DNA from: Parvibaculum sp. | Lineage (GTDB): Bacteria; Pseudomonadota; Alphaproteobacteria; Parvibaculales; Parvibaculaceae | DNA: 5,307 nt | Assembly (NCBI GenBank): GCA_014359855.1 | Contig: JACIYQ010000130.1 | Span: forward strand, 1-5,307 | Reading direction: 5' to 3' | Notes under the pieces: generated by a model | Databases searched by the model: none | What the model saw: only the letters and a program-made list of their open reading frames with translations | Told to the model about the DNA's origin: nothing | Made by a program: the position numbers and the translations under genes | In this document: positions 1 through 5,307 of the stretch, piece by piece | How positions within the stretch are numbered: position 1 is the first letter of the stretch | Layout: each line of letters starts with the position of its first letter

Positions 1-81
1 GCTCCGCAATGCGGCGTGCAGCGGAGCCTCAACTGAAATGAGCGTCGGGGCGAAACCCGTTGGCGCGATGCCGGACACCAC
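1..81 (-). CDS. rnpA: Probable RNase P protein component, 5' part only (runs off left edge)
   Basis: An open frame lies immediately downstream of rpmH on the same strand and runs off the window edge, giving 27 codons from a GTG at 81-79 (a second GTG follows at 78-76). The visible peptide ends LHAALRS. That would lead naturally into the basic N-terminal helix of RnpA (typically L-R/K-x-R-x-x-F), but the diagnostic RNR motif and the beta-sheet core lie outside the window. The identification therefore rests on position: rpmH-rnpA is among the most conserved gene orders in bacteria. RnpA is the basic protein that binds the RNase P RNA and helps it remove 5' leaders from tRNA precursors. There is no clear Shine-Dalgarno sequence before the GTG pair. 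The frame is also open back into rpmH, where a GTG lies at 171-169, so the start is uncertain; translational coupling to rpmH 10 nt upstream is possible. Confidence 0.5.
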   Translation of the reverse strand, partial: MVSGIAPTGFAPTLISVEAPLHAALRS

Positions 82-91
82 TGCCGAAGGA

Positions 92-226
92 TCAGGCCGA
101 GAGCCGCTTGCGTCCCCTGGACCGGCGCGCTGCCAGCACCTGACGGCCGCCCTTGGTCGCGGTGCGCGCACGGAAACCGTGGCGGCGCTTGCGGACGAGT
201 TTGCTCGGTTGATAGGTCCGTTTCAC
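92..226 (-). CDS. rpmH: 50S ribosomal protein L34
   Basis: Reading the minus strand from GTG at 226-224 to TGA at 94-92 gives a complete 44-residue protein, the usual length for bL34. It starts MKRTYQPSKLVRKRRHGF (GTG read as Met), continues RARTATKGGRQVLAARR and ends GRKRLSA. The KRTxQPS start, the HGFRAR segment and the basic C-terminus identify the family without doubt. bL34 is a small, very basic protein of the large ribosomal subunit that binds 23S rRNA. A GGAG Shine-Dalgarno sequence 7 nt upstream fixes the GTG start. Residue 22 is Thr, where most homologues I recall have Met (RARMAT). The gene is divergent from the DUF547 gene and lies just upstream of the putative rnpA. A candidate promoter lies about 145 nt upstream. 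A spurious plus-strand open frame (38-385) covers it and should not be annotated. Confidence 0.97.
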   Translation of the reverse strand: MKRTYQPSKLVRKRRHGFRARTATKGGRQVLAARRSRGRKRLSA

Positions 227-233
227 GTCTCTT

Positions 234-237
234 CTCC
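234..237 (-). promoter_or_regulatory. Shine-Dalgarno of rpmH
   Basis: On the minus strand, GGAG at 237-234 sits 7 nt before the GTG codon at 226-224, within the context GGAGAAGAGAC. This spacing is close to ideal and, with conservation of the MKRT N-terminus, decides the GTG start over any other codon. Confidence 0.8.
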
Positions 238-293
238 GGCGGATCTGGGCCGAGCGCGGGGCCTGCCAATCCGCTGGCTGGTCCGGCTCCGGG

Positions 294-311
294 GGCGGCT
301 TTGGGGCCGCC
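294..311 (-). other. GC-rich hairpin in the rpmH leader
   Basis: Perfect inverted repeat: GGCGGC at 294-299 and GCCGCC at 306-311, separated by a 6-nt loop. If transcription starts near 365 on the minus strand, this stem lies in the untranslated leader, about 70 nt before the rpmH start codon. No T-tract follows it on the minus strand, so it does not look like an intrinsic terminator or a classical attenuator. It could be a leader structure or chance in GC-rich DNA. Confidence 0.3.
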
Positions 312-371
312 TCTCAATGCCAATAAAAACAAGAGCCGCAGGCGTTGCCGCCCGACGGCTGTCTGGCGGGG

Positions 372-401
372 TGTATAAGCGATAAGCCGCCGGAAAGTCA
401 A
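372..401 (-). promoter_or_regulatory. Candidate sigma-70-type promoter for rpmH-rnpA
   Basis: On the minus strand, TTGACT (401-396) matches the -35 consensus at 5 of 6 positions. After an 18-nt spacer, TATACA (377-372) matches the -10 consensus at 4 of 6 positions; the conserved last T is missing. A start near 365 would give a leader of roughly 140 nt before rpmH. This is the only good -35/-10 pairing I found by eye in the divergent region. A DnaA-box-like 9-mer (TTATACACC, 378-370) overlaps the -10. Confidence 0.45.
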
Positions 402-518
402 CGGTAGCCGGGCATTTGAGCTTGCCGGTCTCCGGGCCGATCACCGGGGCTGAACTTGTCTCACAAACGGGTGAGGGGGCCTTCCGCCACGGCCAATTGC
501 GCGTAATGTCCCGGCACC
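402..518 (+). promoter_or_regulatory. Upstream region of the DUF547 gene; presumed rightward promoter not located
   Basis: This stretch separates the leftward rpmH promoter candidate from the DUF547 start and must hold, or lie just downstream of, the promoter of the plus-strand operon. I see no convincing -35/-10 pair: TTGAGC (416-421) and TTGTCT (456-461) are -35-like but have no good -10 at 16-18 nt. Two short dyads are present: CCGGT (425-429) with ACCGG (443-447), and CTCAC (460-464) with GTGAG (471-475) around a 6-nt loop. Either could be an operator or a small leader hairpin, but both are short enough to be chance. The promoter may use another sigma factor. Confidence 0.3.
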
Positions 519-1355
519 ATGCGCATTGTCCCCATCACCGCCCCGGCGACCCGCAGCCTCCGGCTATTTGTACTCTTTTTGTTCGCTTTCTTTTTCTTCG
601 TCTCACCGGCCGGAGCCGCTCAATTGACCCCTGACCACGCCCCTTGGGCCCGCCTGCTCGAGGTCTATCTGGAGAAAGGCCTGGGCGGCGCCCCCAACCG
701 CTTCGGCTATGGAGCATTGAAGGCGGACAGTGAGGATCGGGCCGCGCTCCGGGCCTATATCGCCTCGCTGGAAGCCATGGACCCGGACCTCCTGCCGCGC
801 GGCGAGGCCTTCGCTTTCTGGGTCAACCTCTACAATGCGCTGACGGTGGAGGTGGTGGCTGACCATTACCCGGTCGCCTCGATCCGCGACATCGCCATAT
901 CGCCCGGCCTGTTCTCGACCGGCCCGTGGGGAAAGAAGCTCGTGACCGTCGCCGGCCGGGAACTCTCCCTCGATGACATTGAACACGGCATCCTGCGGCC
1001 CGATTTCGGCGACAGCCGCGTGCATTACGCGGTGAACTGCGCCTCGGTAGGGTGCCCGGACCTCGCCGCCAGACCCTATACCGCCGATGAACTCGATGCC
1101 ATGCTCGACCGGGCAGCCCGCGCCTATGTGAACAGCCCGAGGGGCGCCCGCGTCGACGGGGACAAGCTCACGGCGTCCAGTATTTTCAAATGGTACATGA
1201 AGGATTTCGGCGGCACGGAGGATGGCGTCCTCGCCGAACTCCGCAAATATGCAGGCCCCGATCTTGCCGCGGCACTGGAAAACGTCTCCGGCGTCGCGTC
1301 CTATGATTATGACTGGTCGCTCAACGACGCGGCCGAGCCGGAGAACCGCCAATGA
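519..1355 (+). CDS. DUF547 domain-containing secreted protein
   Basis: 278 residues. The N-terminus has basic residues, then a very hydrophobic Phe-rich stretch (about 16-28) and an AGA-A site, so signal peptidase I cleavage is likely after residue 33. The mature protein would be periplasmic or exported. DUF547 features follow: FWVNLYNALT at 100-109, the region around 152-160 with IEHGILR, the Cys-containing block HYAVNCASVGCPDL at 169-182 (Cys174 and Cys179), and SSIFKWYMKDFG near 220-231. The molecular function of DUF547 (Pfam PF04784) is not established to my knowledge. The conserved Asn, His and Cys residues look like an active or metal site, but that is inference. The start is well constrained, since an in-frame stop (TAA, 504-506) lies 12 nt upstream of this ATG. 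There is no evident Shine-Dalgarno, so a short leader is possible. The stop codon overlaps the start of the TVP38 gene (ATGA), which indicates translational coupling. Confidence 0.92.
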   Translation: MRIVPITAPATRSLRLFVLFLFAFFFFVSPAGAAQLTPDHAPWARLLEVYLEKGLGGAPNRFGYGALKADSEDRAALRAYIASLEAMDPDLLPRGEAFAFWVNLYNALTVEVVADHYPVASIRDIAISPGLFSTGPWGKKLVTVAGRELSLDDIEHGILRPDFGDSRVHYAVNCASVGCPDLAARPYTADELDAMLDRAARAYVNSPRGARVDGDKLTASSIFKWYMKDFGGTEDGVLAELRKYAGPDLAAALENVSGVASYDYDWSLNDAAEPENRQ

Positions 1356-2086
1356 CGGACACCGCCCCCGAAAATCGCCGCTCCGGCGCGCTCCGCCGCT
1401 TCCTGCCGCTTCTGATCCTGGCGGCGGGGCTCGGCGCCTTCTTTGCGCTTGGTCTCGACCGCTATGTGACGCTCGACACGCTGCGTGACAACCGGCAGGC
1501 CCTGTCCGCCTGGGTGGCTGAGAACTGGGCGCTGGCGGCTTTCGTCTATGTGCTCGCCTACATCGCCATGGTCGCCTTTTCCCTGCCGGGCGGGCTCGTG
1601 GCGACGCTCACGGGCGGCTTTCTCTTCGGTACGGTCTTCGGCGGCCTGTTGACCGTTTTCGGCGCGACCATCGGCGCGACGGCGATCTTTCTGGCCGCGA
1701 GGACGGCGCTCGGAGAGACGCTGCGTGAAAAGGCCGGGCCGAAACTCCGCAAGCTCGAGGACGGCTTCGGCAAGAACGCCTTCAGCTACATGCTGGTGCT
1801 GCGGCTCGTGCCTGTTTTCCCGTTCTTTCTCGTCAATCTTGCTCCGGCCTTTCTGGGAGTGCCGCTCAGGACCTACGTCGTGACGACCTTTCTCGGCATC
1901 ATTCCGGGCACTTTCGTTTTCGCGAGCCTCGGCAACGGGCTTGGCGCGATCTTCGATGCGGGCCGCGACCCGGATCTCGGCCTGATCTTCGAACCGGAGA
2001 TTCTGGGGCCGATCCTCGCGCTCGCTCTGCTCGCGCTCCTGCCCGTCGTCTATCGCCGCTTCGCCTCTGCGCCGTCACCTGAATAA
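1352..2086 (+). CDS. TVP38/TMEM64 family (VTT domain, DedA-like) inner-membrane protein
   Basis: 244 residues, typical length for the family. A short charged N-terminus precedes a first membrane segment (about 17-35). Next comes a hydrophilic stretch and then the VTT domain: a membrane segment near 60-76, the re-entrant-like SLPGGLVATLTGGFLFG (77-93), further hydrophobic segments to about 116, an amphipathic linker (120-142), YMLVLRLVPVFP (146-157, with the conserved Arg151 and Pro154), and the GIIPGTFVFASLG block (182-194). A last membrane helix spans about 217-234, with positive residues after it. Related DedA and VTT proteins are implicated in lipid transport or scrambling and in membrane homeostasis; the substrate here cannot be told. 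GGAG at 1340-1343 sits 8 nt before the ATG, inside the end of the DUF547 gene. The next gene, 27 nt downstream, is a FAD reductase, a common partner of TVP38 proteins. Confidence 0.93.
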   Translation: MTDTAPENRRSGALRRFLPLLILAAGLGAFFALGLDRYVTLDTLRDNRQALSAWVAENWALAAFVYVLAYIAMVAFSLPGGLVATLTGGFLFGTVFGGLLTVFGATIGATAIFLAARTALGETLREKAGPKLRKLEDGFGKNAFSYMLVLRLVPVFPFFLVNLAPAFLGVPLRTYVVTTFLGIIPGTFVFASLGNGLGAIFDAGRDPDLGLIFEPEILGPILALALLALLPVVYRRFASAPSPE

Positions 2087-2113
2087 TTCCCGCAAAACCA
2101 TTCGAGGATACCC

Positions 2114-3538
2114 ATGGCCAAGAGGATAAAGGCTGACATCTGCGTTATCGGCGCCGGCTCCGGCGGCCTTTCCGTAGCGGCAGGTGCCGCGCAGATGGGC
2201 GCACGTACGGTGCTCATAGAGCGCGACGCGATGGGCGGCGATTGCCTGAACACCGGCTGCGTGCCGTCCAAGGCGCTTCTCGCCGCAGCGAAGCAGGCCT
2301 ATCGCATGGGCGCGGGCGCGCCTTTTGGTGTCGCGCCGGCGGAGGCGAAAGTCGACTTCGCGAAGGTGCATGCACATGTCCACAGCGTCATCGGCGCTAT
2401 CGCACCAAACGACTCCGTGGCGCGTTTCGAAGGGCTCGGCGTCACCGTCATCAAGGACCATGCGCGCTTCCGCGACGGCAGCACCGTGCTCGCGGGCGAC
2501 ACAGAGATAACCGCACGGCGCTTCGTCATCGCCACGGGGTCGCGCGCATCGGCGCCGCCCATTCCCGGCCTCGACAAGGTTCCCTTCTTCACGAACGAAA
2601 ACCTCTTCGAAAACAAGGAATGTCCCGCCCACCTCATCGTCATTGGCGGCGGCCCCATCGGCATGGAAATGGCGCAGGCGCATCGCCGCCTCGGTGCGCG
2701 TGTCACGGTGATCGAAGGGTTGCGCGCGCTGGGCCGCGAGGACCCGGAACTGTCCGCCATCGTCCTCGACCGTCTTCGCCGCGATGGCGTCGAGATACTG
2801 GAAGGCGCGAAGGTGCTCTCCGTTTCCGGCGAGGAAAAGAATATCGCGGTCGAGATTTCGGTTGGCGACGAAACGCGACGGATCGAAGGATCGCATCTTC
2901 TCGTTGCGACCGGCCGCCGCCCGAATGTCGAAGGCCTCGACCTCGAAAAGGCGGGCGTCGACTACACCGAGCGGGGATTGAAGGTCGATGAACGGCTGCG
3001 CACGACCAACAAGCGCATTTTCGGTATCGGCGACGTGGCGGGCGGGCTGCAGTTTACTCATGTCGCGGGCTATCACGCGGGCATCGTCATCCGGAATGCT
3101 CTCTTCCGCGTGCCCGCCCGCGCCGACCACAGCGCGGTGCCCTGGGTCACCTATACGGAACCCGAGCTCGCGCATGTCGGCGAGACGGAGGCAGAAGCCC
3201 GCGAGCGCCATCCGAAGATCAACGTGTTGCGCTGGCATATGGCGGAGAACGACCGTGCCCAGGCCGAACGCGAGACCGAAGGCGTCATCAAGGTCATAAC
3301 CGACAGCCATGCGCGTGTGCTCGGGGCCACCATCGTCGGCCCGCATGCCGGCGAACTGATTCTGCCGTGGGTTCTCGCCAAGTCGAATGCACTGAAGCTG
3401 AGCGCCATGGCAGGCGTCATCGTGCCTTATCCGACCTTCTCGGAAATCAGCAAGCGCGTGGCGGGCTCCTACTACACGCCGGCCCTCTTCAGCCCCAAGA
3501 CGAGGATGCTGGTGCGCTTTCTCTCCCTGTTCGGATAG
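2114..3538 (+). CDS. FAD-dependent pyridine nucleotide-disulfide oxidoreductase (mercuric reductase/dihydrolipoyl dehydrogenase-like)
   Basis: 474 residues, full length for class I flavin disulfide reductases. The FAD-binding Rossmann motif is GAGSGG (13-18). The redox-active disulfide is Cys44/Cys49 in GGDCLNTGCVPSK. Next come ATGSRA (140-145), the NAD(P) Rossmann motif GGGPIG (178-183) with Glu201 at the end of the second strand (favouring NADH), ATGRRPN (265-271) and the second FAD motif GIGDVAG (304-310). The dimerisation domain ends in PYPTFSEISKR. Lipoamide dehydrogenase and glutathione reductase have a catalytic His in an HPT motif five residues before a Glu; here that position is Tyr439, with Glu444 kept. 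True lipoamide dehydrogenase activity is therefore unlikely. The C-terminal Cys pair of MerA is absent, and there is no N-terminal heavy-metal domain, so mercury reduction is also unproven. GAGGA (2104-2108) lies 5 nt before the ATG. Genes annotated merA or lpdA by similarity often belong to this uncharacterised TVP38-linked group. It is cytoplasmic. Confidence 0.93.
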   Translation: MAKRIKADICVIGAGSGGLSVAAGAAQMGARTVLIERDAMGGDCLNTGCVPSKALLAAAKQAYRMGAGAPFGVAPAEAKVDFAKVHAHVHSVIGAIAPNDSVARFEGLGVTVIKDHARFRDGSTVLAGDTEITARRFVIATGSRASAPPIPGLDKVPFFTNENLFENKECPAHLIVIGGGPIGMEMAQAHRRLGARVTVIEGLRALGREDPELSAIVLDRLRRDGVEILEGAKVLSVSGEEKNIAVEISVGDETRRIEGSHLLVATGRRPNVEGLDLEKAGVDYTERGLKVDERLRTTNKRIFGIGDVAGGLQFTHVAGYHAGIVIRNALFRVPARADHSAVPWVTYTEPELAHVGETEAEARERHPKINVLRWHMAENDRAQAERETEGVIKVITDSHARVLGATIVGPHAGELILPWVLAKSNALKLSAMAGVIVPYPTFSEISKRVAGSYYTPALFSPKTRMLVRFLSLFG

Positions 3539-3575
3539 GATTGGGGGACAAGACGCATCGGAGCGCGATCCGCGA

Positions 3576-5081
3576 ATGAACGCAAAGGCAGAAAGAGCGA
3601 GAGGAATTGCCGGGGGGCGGCTGGCGCGCTTGTTGCGGCCGCTACGTGGTTCCCTTTCCCGCCGCCTGCTGGTCCTTACCATTCTCTTCGTCATGCTGGC
3701 CGAAGTGTTGATCTTCGTGCCCTCGGTTGCGAACTTCAGGCTGAACTGGCTTGAGCAGCGCCTTGCCGCCGCACAGATCGCATCGCTCGCGCTGGAGGCA
3801 CGTCCCGACAATATGGTGTCGCCCGCGCTCCGGGAGGAACTTCTCCGGAACGCGCAGGTTTATGCCGTTGCACTCCACCGCGACGACGCGCGCCGCCTCG
3901 TTCTCAGCGAGGACATGCCGCCCATGGTCGACAAGAGCTTCGATCTTCGTGGAATGACGGCCATGAACCTCATCATGGATGCCTTCGAGACGATGTTCGA
4001 GGGCGAAGGCCGCATCGTTCTCGTGACCGGCCAACCGCGTTTCGGCGCGGGCGAGTCGATCGAGATCGTGTTCGACGAAACGCCGTTGTGCCGCGCCGTG
4101 ATCCAGTACGGCAAGAACATCTTTCTGCTCTCGCTTGTCATCTCCGTCATCACGGCGGGGCTTGTCTATCTCGTTCTGCATTTCGTTCTCGTGCGCCCGA
4201 TGCGCCGCCTGACAGGCAACATGGTTGCGTTCCGCCGCAATCCGGAGGATGCGCGCCGCGTCATCGCACCGTCGGCCCGCGCGGACGAAATCGGTGTGGC
4301 GGAGCGCGAACTCTCGGCGATGCAGAAGGAAATCCGTGCGACGCTCACGCAGAAGGCGCATCTTGCGGCCCTCGGCTCGGCGGTGAGCAAGATCAATCAC
4401 GATTTGAGAAATATCCTGGCAAGTGCGCAACTCATTTCCGACCGCATGGGGACGATCGAGGACCCGGCGGTGCAGCATCTTGCGCCCCGTCTCATCGCCT
4501 CGATCGACCGGGCAATCGACCTCTGCACGAAGTCGCTCCGCTTCGGCCGCGCGGAGGAACCCGCACCGCAACGCCGCAAGGTCACGCTCGCCTCGCTGGC
4601 GGACGAGGTGGCGGAAGCCGCCTGGGCGGAGACATATCCCGTCCGCTGGATCAACGAAGTCCCGCCCGATCTCATTGTCGATGCGGACCCCGACCAGCTC
4701 TTTCGTCTGCTCCTCAACCTGGCGCGCAACGCCGCGCAGGCGCTGACCGAGGAAAGCGCGGGAAGGATGAGAGGGGGCGACATCCGCCTCTCGGCGCATC
4801 GTGCCGGCGATCATGTGCATATCGAGATGTCGGATACCGGCCCCGGCCTTCCACCCCGTGCGCGCGAGCATCTCTTCGAAGCCTTCTCCGGCAGTGGGCG
4901 CGCCGACGGCACGGGATTGGGTCTTGCCATTGCCGCCGAACTCGCGCGCATACATGGCGGTCATATCGAACTCGTGCGGAGCGATGCCTCCGGCGCGACA
5001 TTCCGCATCTGCATCCCCGACGACGCGGATACACCTCGCGACTGCGGCGAGGCGGAGCTTGTCGCGGGACAACCGGCATAG
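3576..5081 (+). CDS. Membrane-bound sensor histidine kinase
   Basis: 501 residues. Basic N-terminus, first membrane helix about 31-52, an unrecognised periplasmic sensor region about 53-181, second membrane helix about 182-206, HAMP linker about 207-256, then a dimerisation domain with the phospho-accepting His275 in KINHDLRNIL. The ATPase domain follows: N box around 377-389 (LLLNLARNAAQA, Asn385), G1 box DTGPG (420-424), F box LFEAF (433-437) and G2 box GTGLGLA (445-451). All catalytic elements are intact. It should autophosphorylate in response to an envelope or membrane signal and pass phosphate to a response regulator, but none is encoded in the window. Asp-Leu-Arg-Asn after the His resembles several alphaproteobacterial orphan kinases. 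The start ATG has a weak GGAG (3560-3563) 12 nt upstream. It lies 37 nt after the reductase stop and 14 nt before otsB, so it is probably in the same transcript. The signal cannot be told. Confidence 0.94.
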   Translation: MNAKAERARGIAGGRLARLLRPLRGSLSRRLLVLTILFVMLAEVLIFVPSVANFRLNWLEQRLAAAQIASLALEARPDNMVSPALREELLRNAQVYAVALHRDDARRLVLSEDMPPMVDKSFDLRGMTAMNLIMDAFETMFEGEGRIVLVTGQPRFGAGESIEIVFDETPLCRAVIQYGKNIFLLSLVISVITAGLVYLVLHFVLVRPMRRLTGNMVAFRRNPEDARRVIAPSARADEIGVAERELSAMQKEIRATLTQKAHLAALGSAVSKINHDLRNILASAQLISDRMGTIEDPAVQHLAPRLIASIDRAIDLCTKSLRFGRAEEPAPQRRKVTLASLADEVAEAAWAETYPVRWINEVPPDLIVDADPDQLFRLLLNLARNAAQALTEESAGRMRGGDIRLSAHRAGDHVHIEMSDTGPGLPPRAREHLFEAFSGSGRADGTGLGLAIAAELARIHGGHIELVRSDASGATFRICIPDDADTPRDCGEAELVAGQPA

Positions 5082-5095
5082 ACGGAAGAAACGCC

Positions 5096-5307
5096 ATGAA
5101 CGACGACGGGCGCGCGCTGCCCGCCCCGCGAAACGACTGGGCGCTGTTTCTCGATTTCGACGGTACGCTGGCGGAACTCGCCCCGACGCCCGATGCCGTC
5201 AGGATCGATCCCGATCTTCCGGAAATCCTGCTGAGCCTCATGGACAGCCTGGGCGGCGCGGTGGCGTTGATTTCAGGACGGACGCTCGGTGAACTCGACA
5301 GAATGAC
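5096..5307 (+). CDS. otsB: Trehalose-6-phosphate phosphatase, N-terminal part (truncated by right edge)
   Basis: 70 complete codons are visible. The HAD-superfamily motif I is LDFDGTLAEL (19-28), with nucleophile Asp20 and general acid/base Asp22. Motif II is the Ser in ALISGR (57-62, Ser60). The spacing, and APTPDAV after motif I, fit OtsB, which dephosphorylates trehalose 6-phosphate to trehalose in the cytoplasm as the second step of the OtsA/OtsB route. A sucrose- or mannosylglycerate-phosphate phosphatase of the same HAD branch is less likely but cannot be fully excluded from 70 residues. GGAAG (5084-5088) lies 7 nt before the ATG. The gene starts 14 nt after the kinase stop, consistent with co-transcription. 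otsA may follow off the right edge, as is common. Confidence 0.88.
   Translation, partial: MNDDGRALPAPRNDWALFLDFDGTLAELAPTPDAVRIDPDLPEILLSLMDSLGGAVALISGRTLGELDRM

Noticed and set aside
1..27. Hairpin GCTCCGC ... GCGGAGC at the left edge, considered as a terminator
   Set aside because: No T-tract follows on either visible side, and it probably lies inside the rnpA coding frame, so it is most likely chance complementarity in GC-rich sequence.
38..385. 115-codon plus-strand open frame with an ATG
   Set aside because: It lies antisense to rpmH, its product has no recognisable motif, and its composition (Arg/Ala/Gly-rich) is typical of shadow frames in GC-rich DNA.
223..444. 73-codon minus-strand open frame upstream of rpmH
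   Set aside because: It spans the candidate rpmH promoter and leader, ends over the rpmH start codon in another frame, and has no recognisable domain.
227..518. Divergent intergenic region considered as a replication origin because rpmH is adjacent
   Set aside because: Only one imperfect DnaA-like box is visible, there is no cluster of boxes or AT-rich repeats, and dnaA is absent from the window.
416..634. 72-codon plus-strand frame overlapping the DUF547 start
   Set aside because: It overlaps the signal-peptide region of a well-supported gene in another frame and has no clear ribosome binding site or domain.
2114..3538. Calling this gene merA (mercuric reductase) or lpdA
   Set aside because: The C-terminal Cys pair and heavy-metal domain of MerA are missing, no mer genes are nearby, the His of the Lpd His-Glu dyad is Tyr, and there are no 2-oxo acid dehydrogenase genes beside it.
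2075..3811. 578-codon minus-strand open frame
   Set aside because: It is fully antisense to the reductase gene, whose motifs are complete. Long antisense frames are expected at this GC content. The product is His/Arg/Asp-rich with no fold I recognise.
3642..5072. 476-codon minus-strand open frame antisense to the histidine kinase
   Set aside because: The plus strand encodes all kinase boxes in order. The antisense product shows no motif and is explained by codon bias.

Overview
The window looks like chromosomal DNA from an alphaproteobacterium. The GC content is high and codon third positions are strongly G/C. The ribosomal protein L34 sequence on the minus strand is of the kind seen in Rhizobiales and related orders (begins MKRTYQPSKLVRKRRHGF, ends RKRLSA). 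I cannot name the genus. Apart from the GC-poor patch between the divergent gene sets, base use looks uniform. I see no insertion sequence, phage gene, CRISPR array, tRNA or rRNA.

Layout. Positions 1-226 read leftward. They hold rpmH (L34, 44 aa, GTG start, minus 226-92) and then, running off the left edge, an open frame in the position expected for rnpA, the RNase P protein. rpmH is short, starts with GTG and is overlain by a spurious plus-strand ORF, so it is easily missed. Positions 227-518 are a divergent intergenic region. It holds a candidate leftward promoter for rpmH (TTGACT, 18 nt, TATACA), a GC-rich hairpin in the rpmH leader, and presumably the rightward promoter of the plus-strand genes, which I could not pin down.

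Positions 519-5307 hold five plus-strand genes spaced tightly enough to be one operon. They are: a secreted DUF547 protein (519-1355); a TVP38/TMEM64 (VTT/DedA-like) membrane protein (1352-2086, ATGA overlap with its predecessor); a FAD-dependent pyridine nucleotide-disulfide oxidoreductase of the mercuric reductase/dihydrolipoyl dehydrogenase type (2114-3538); a membrane-bound sensor histidine kinase (3576-5081); and the 5' end of a trehalose-6-phosphate phosphatase gene, otsB (5096 to the right edge).

How they may work together. The first three genes form a compact export/membrane/cytoplasm set: a protein outside the inner membrane, an integral membrane protein and a soluble flavin disulfide reductase. 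TVP38 proteins and this class of FAD reductase are often neighbours or fused in other bacteria, so a shared membrane-linked redox or detoxification task is a reasonable inference, but the substrate is unknown. The histidine kinase has no response regulator in the window. It lies between the redox genes and otsB, which suggests, without proving, a stress-signalling role. The most interesting targets are the DUF547-TVP38-reductase module, the Tyr at the reductase's usual catalytic His position, and the unpartnered kinase.
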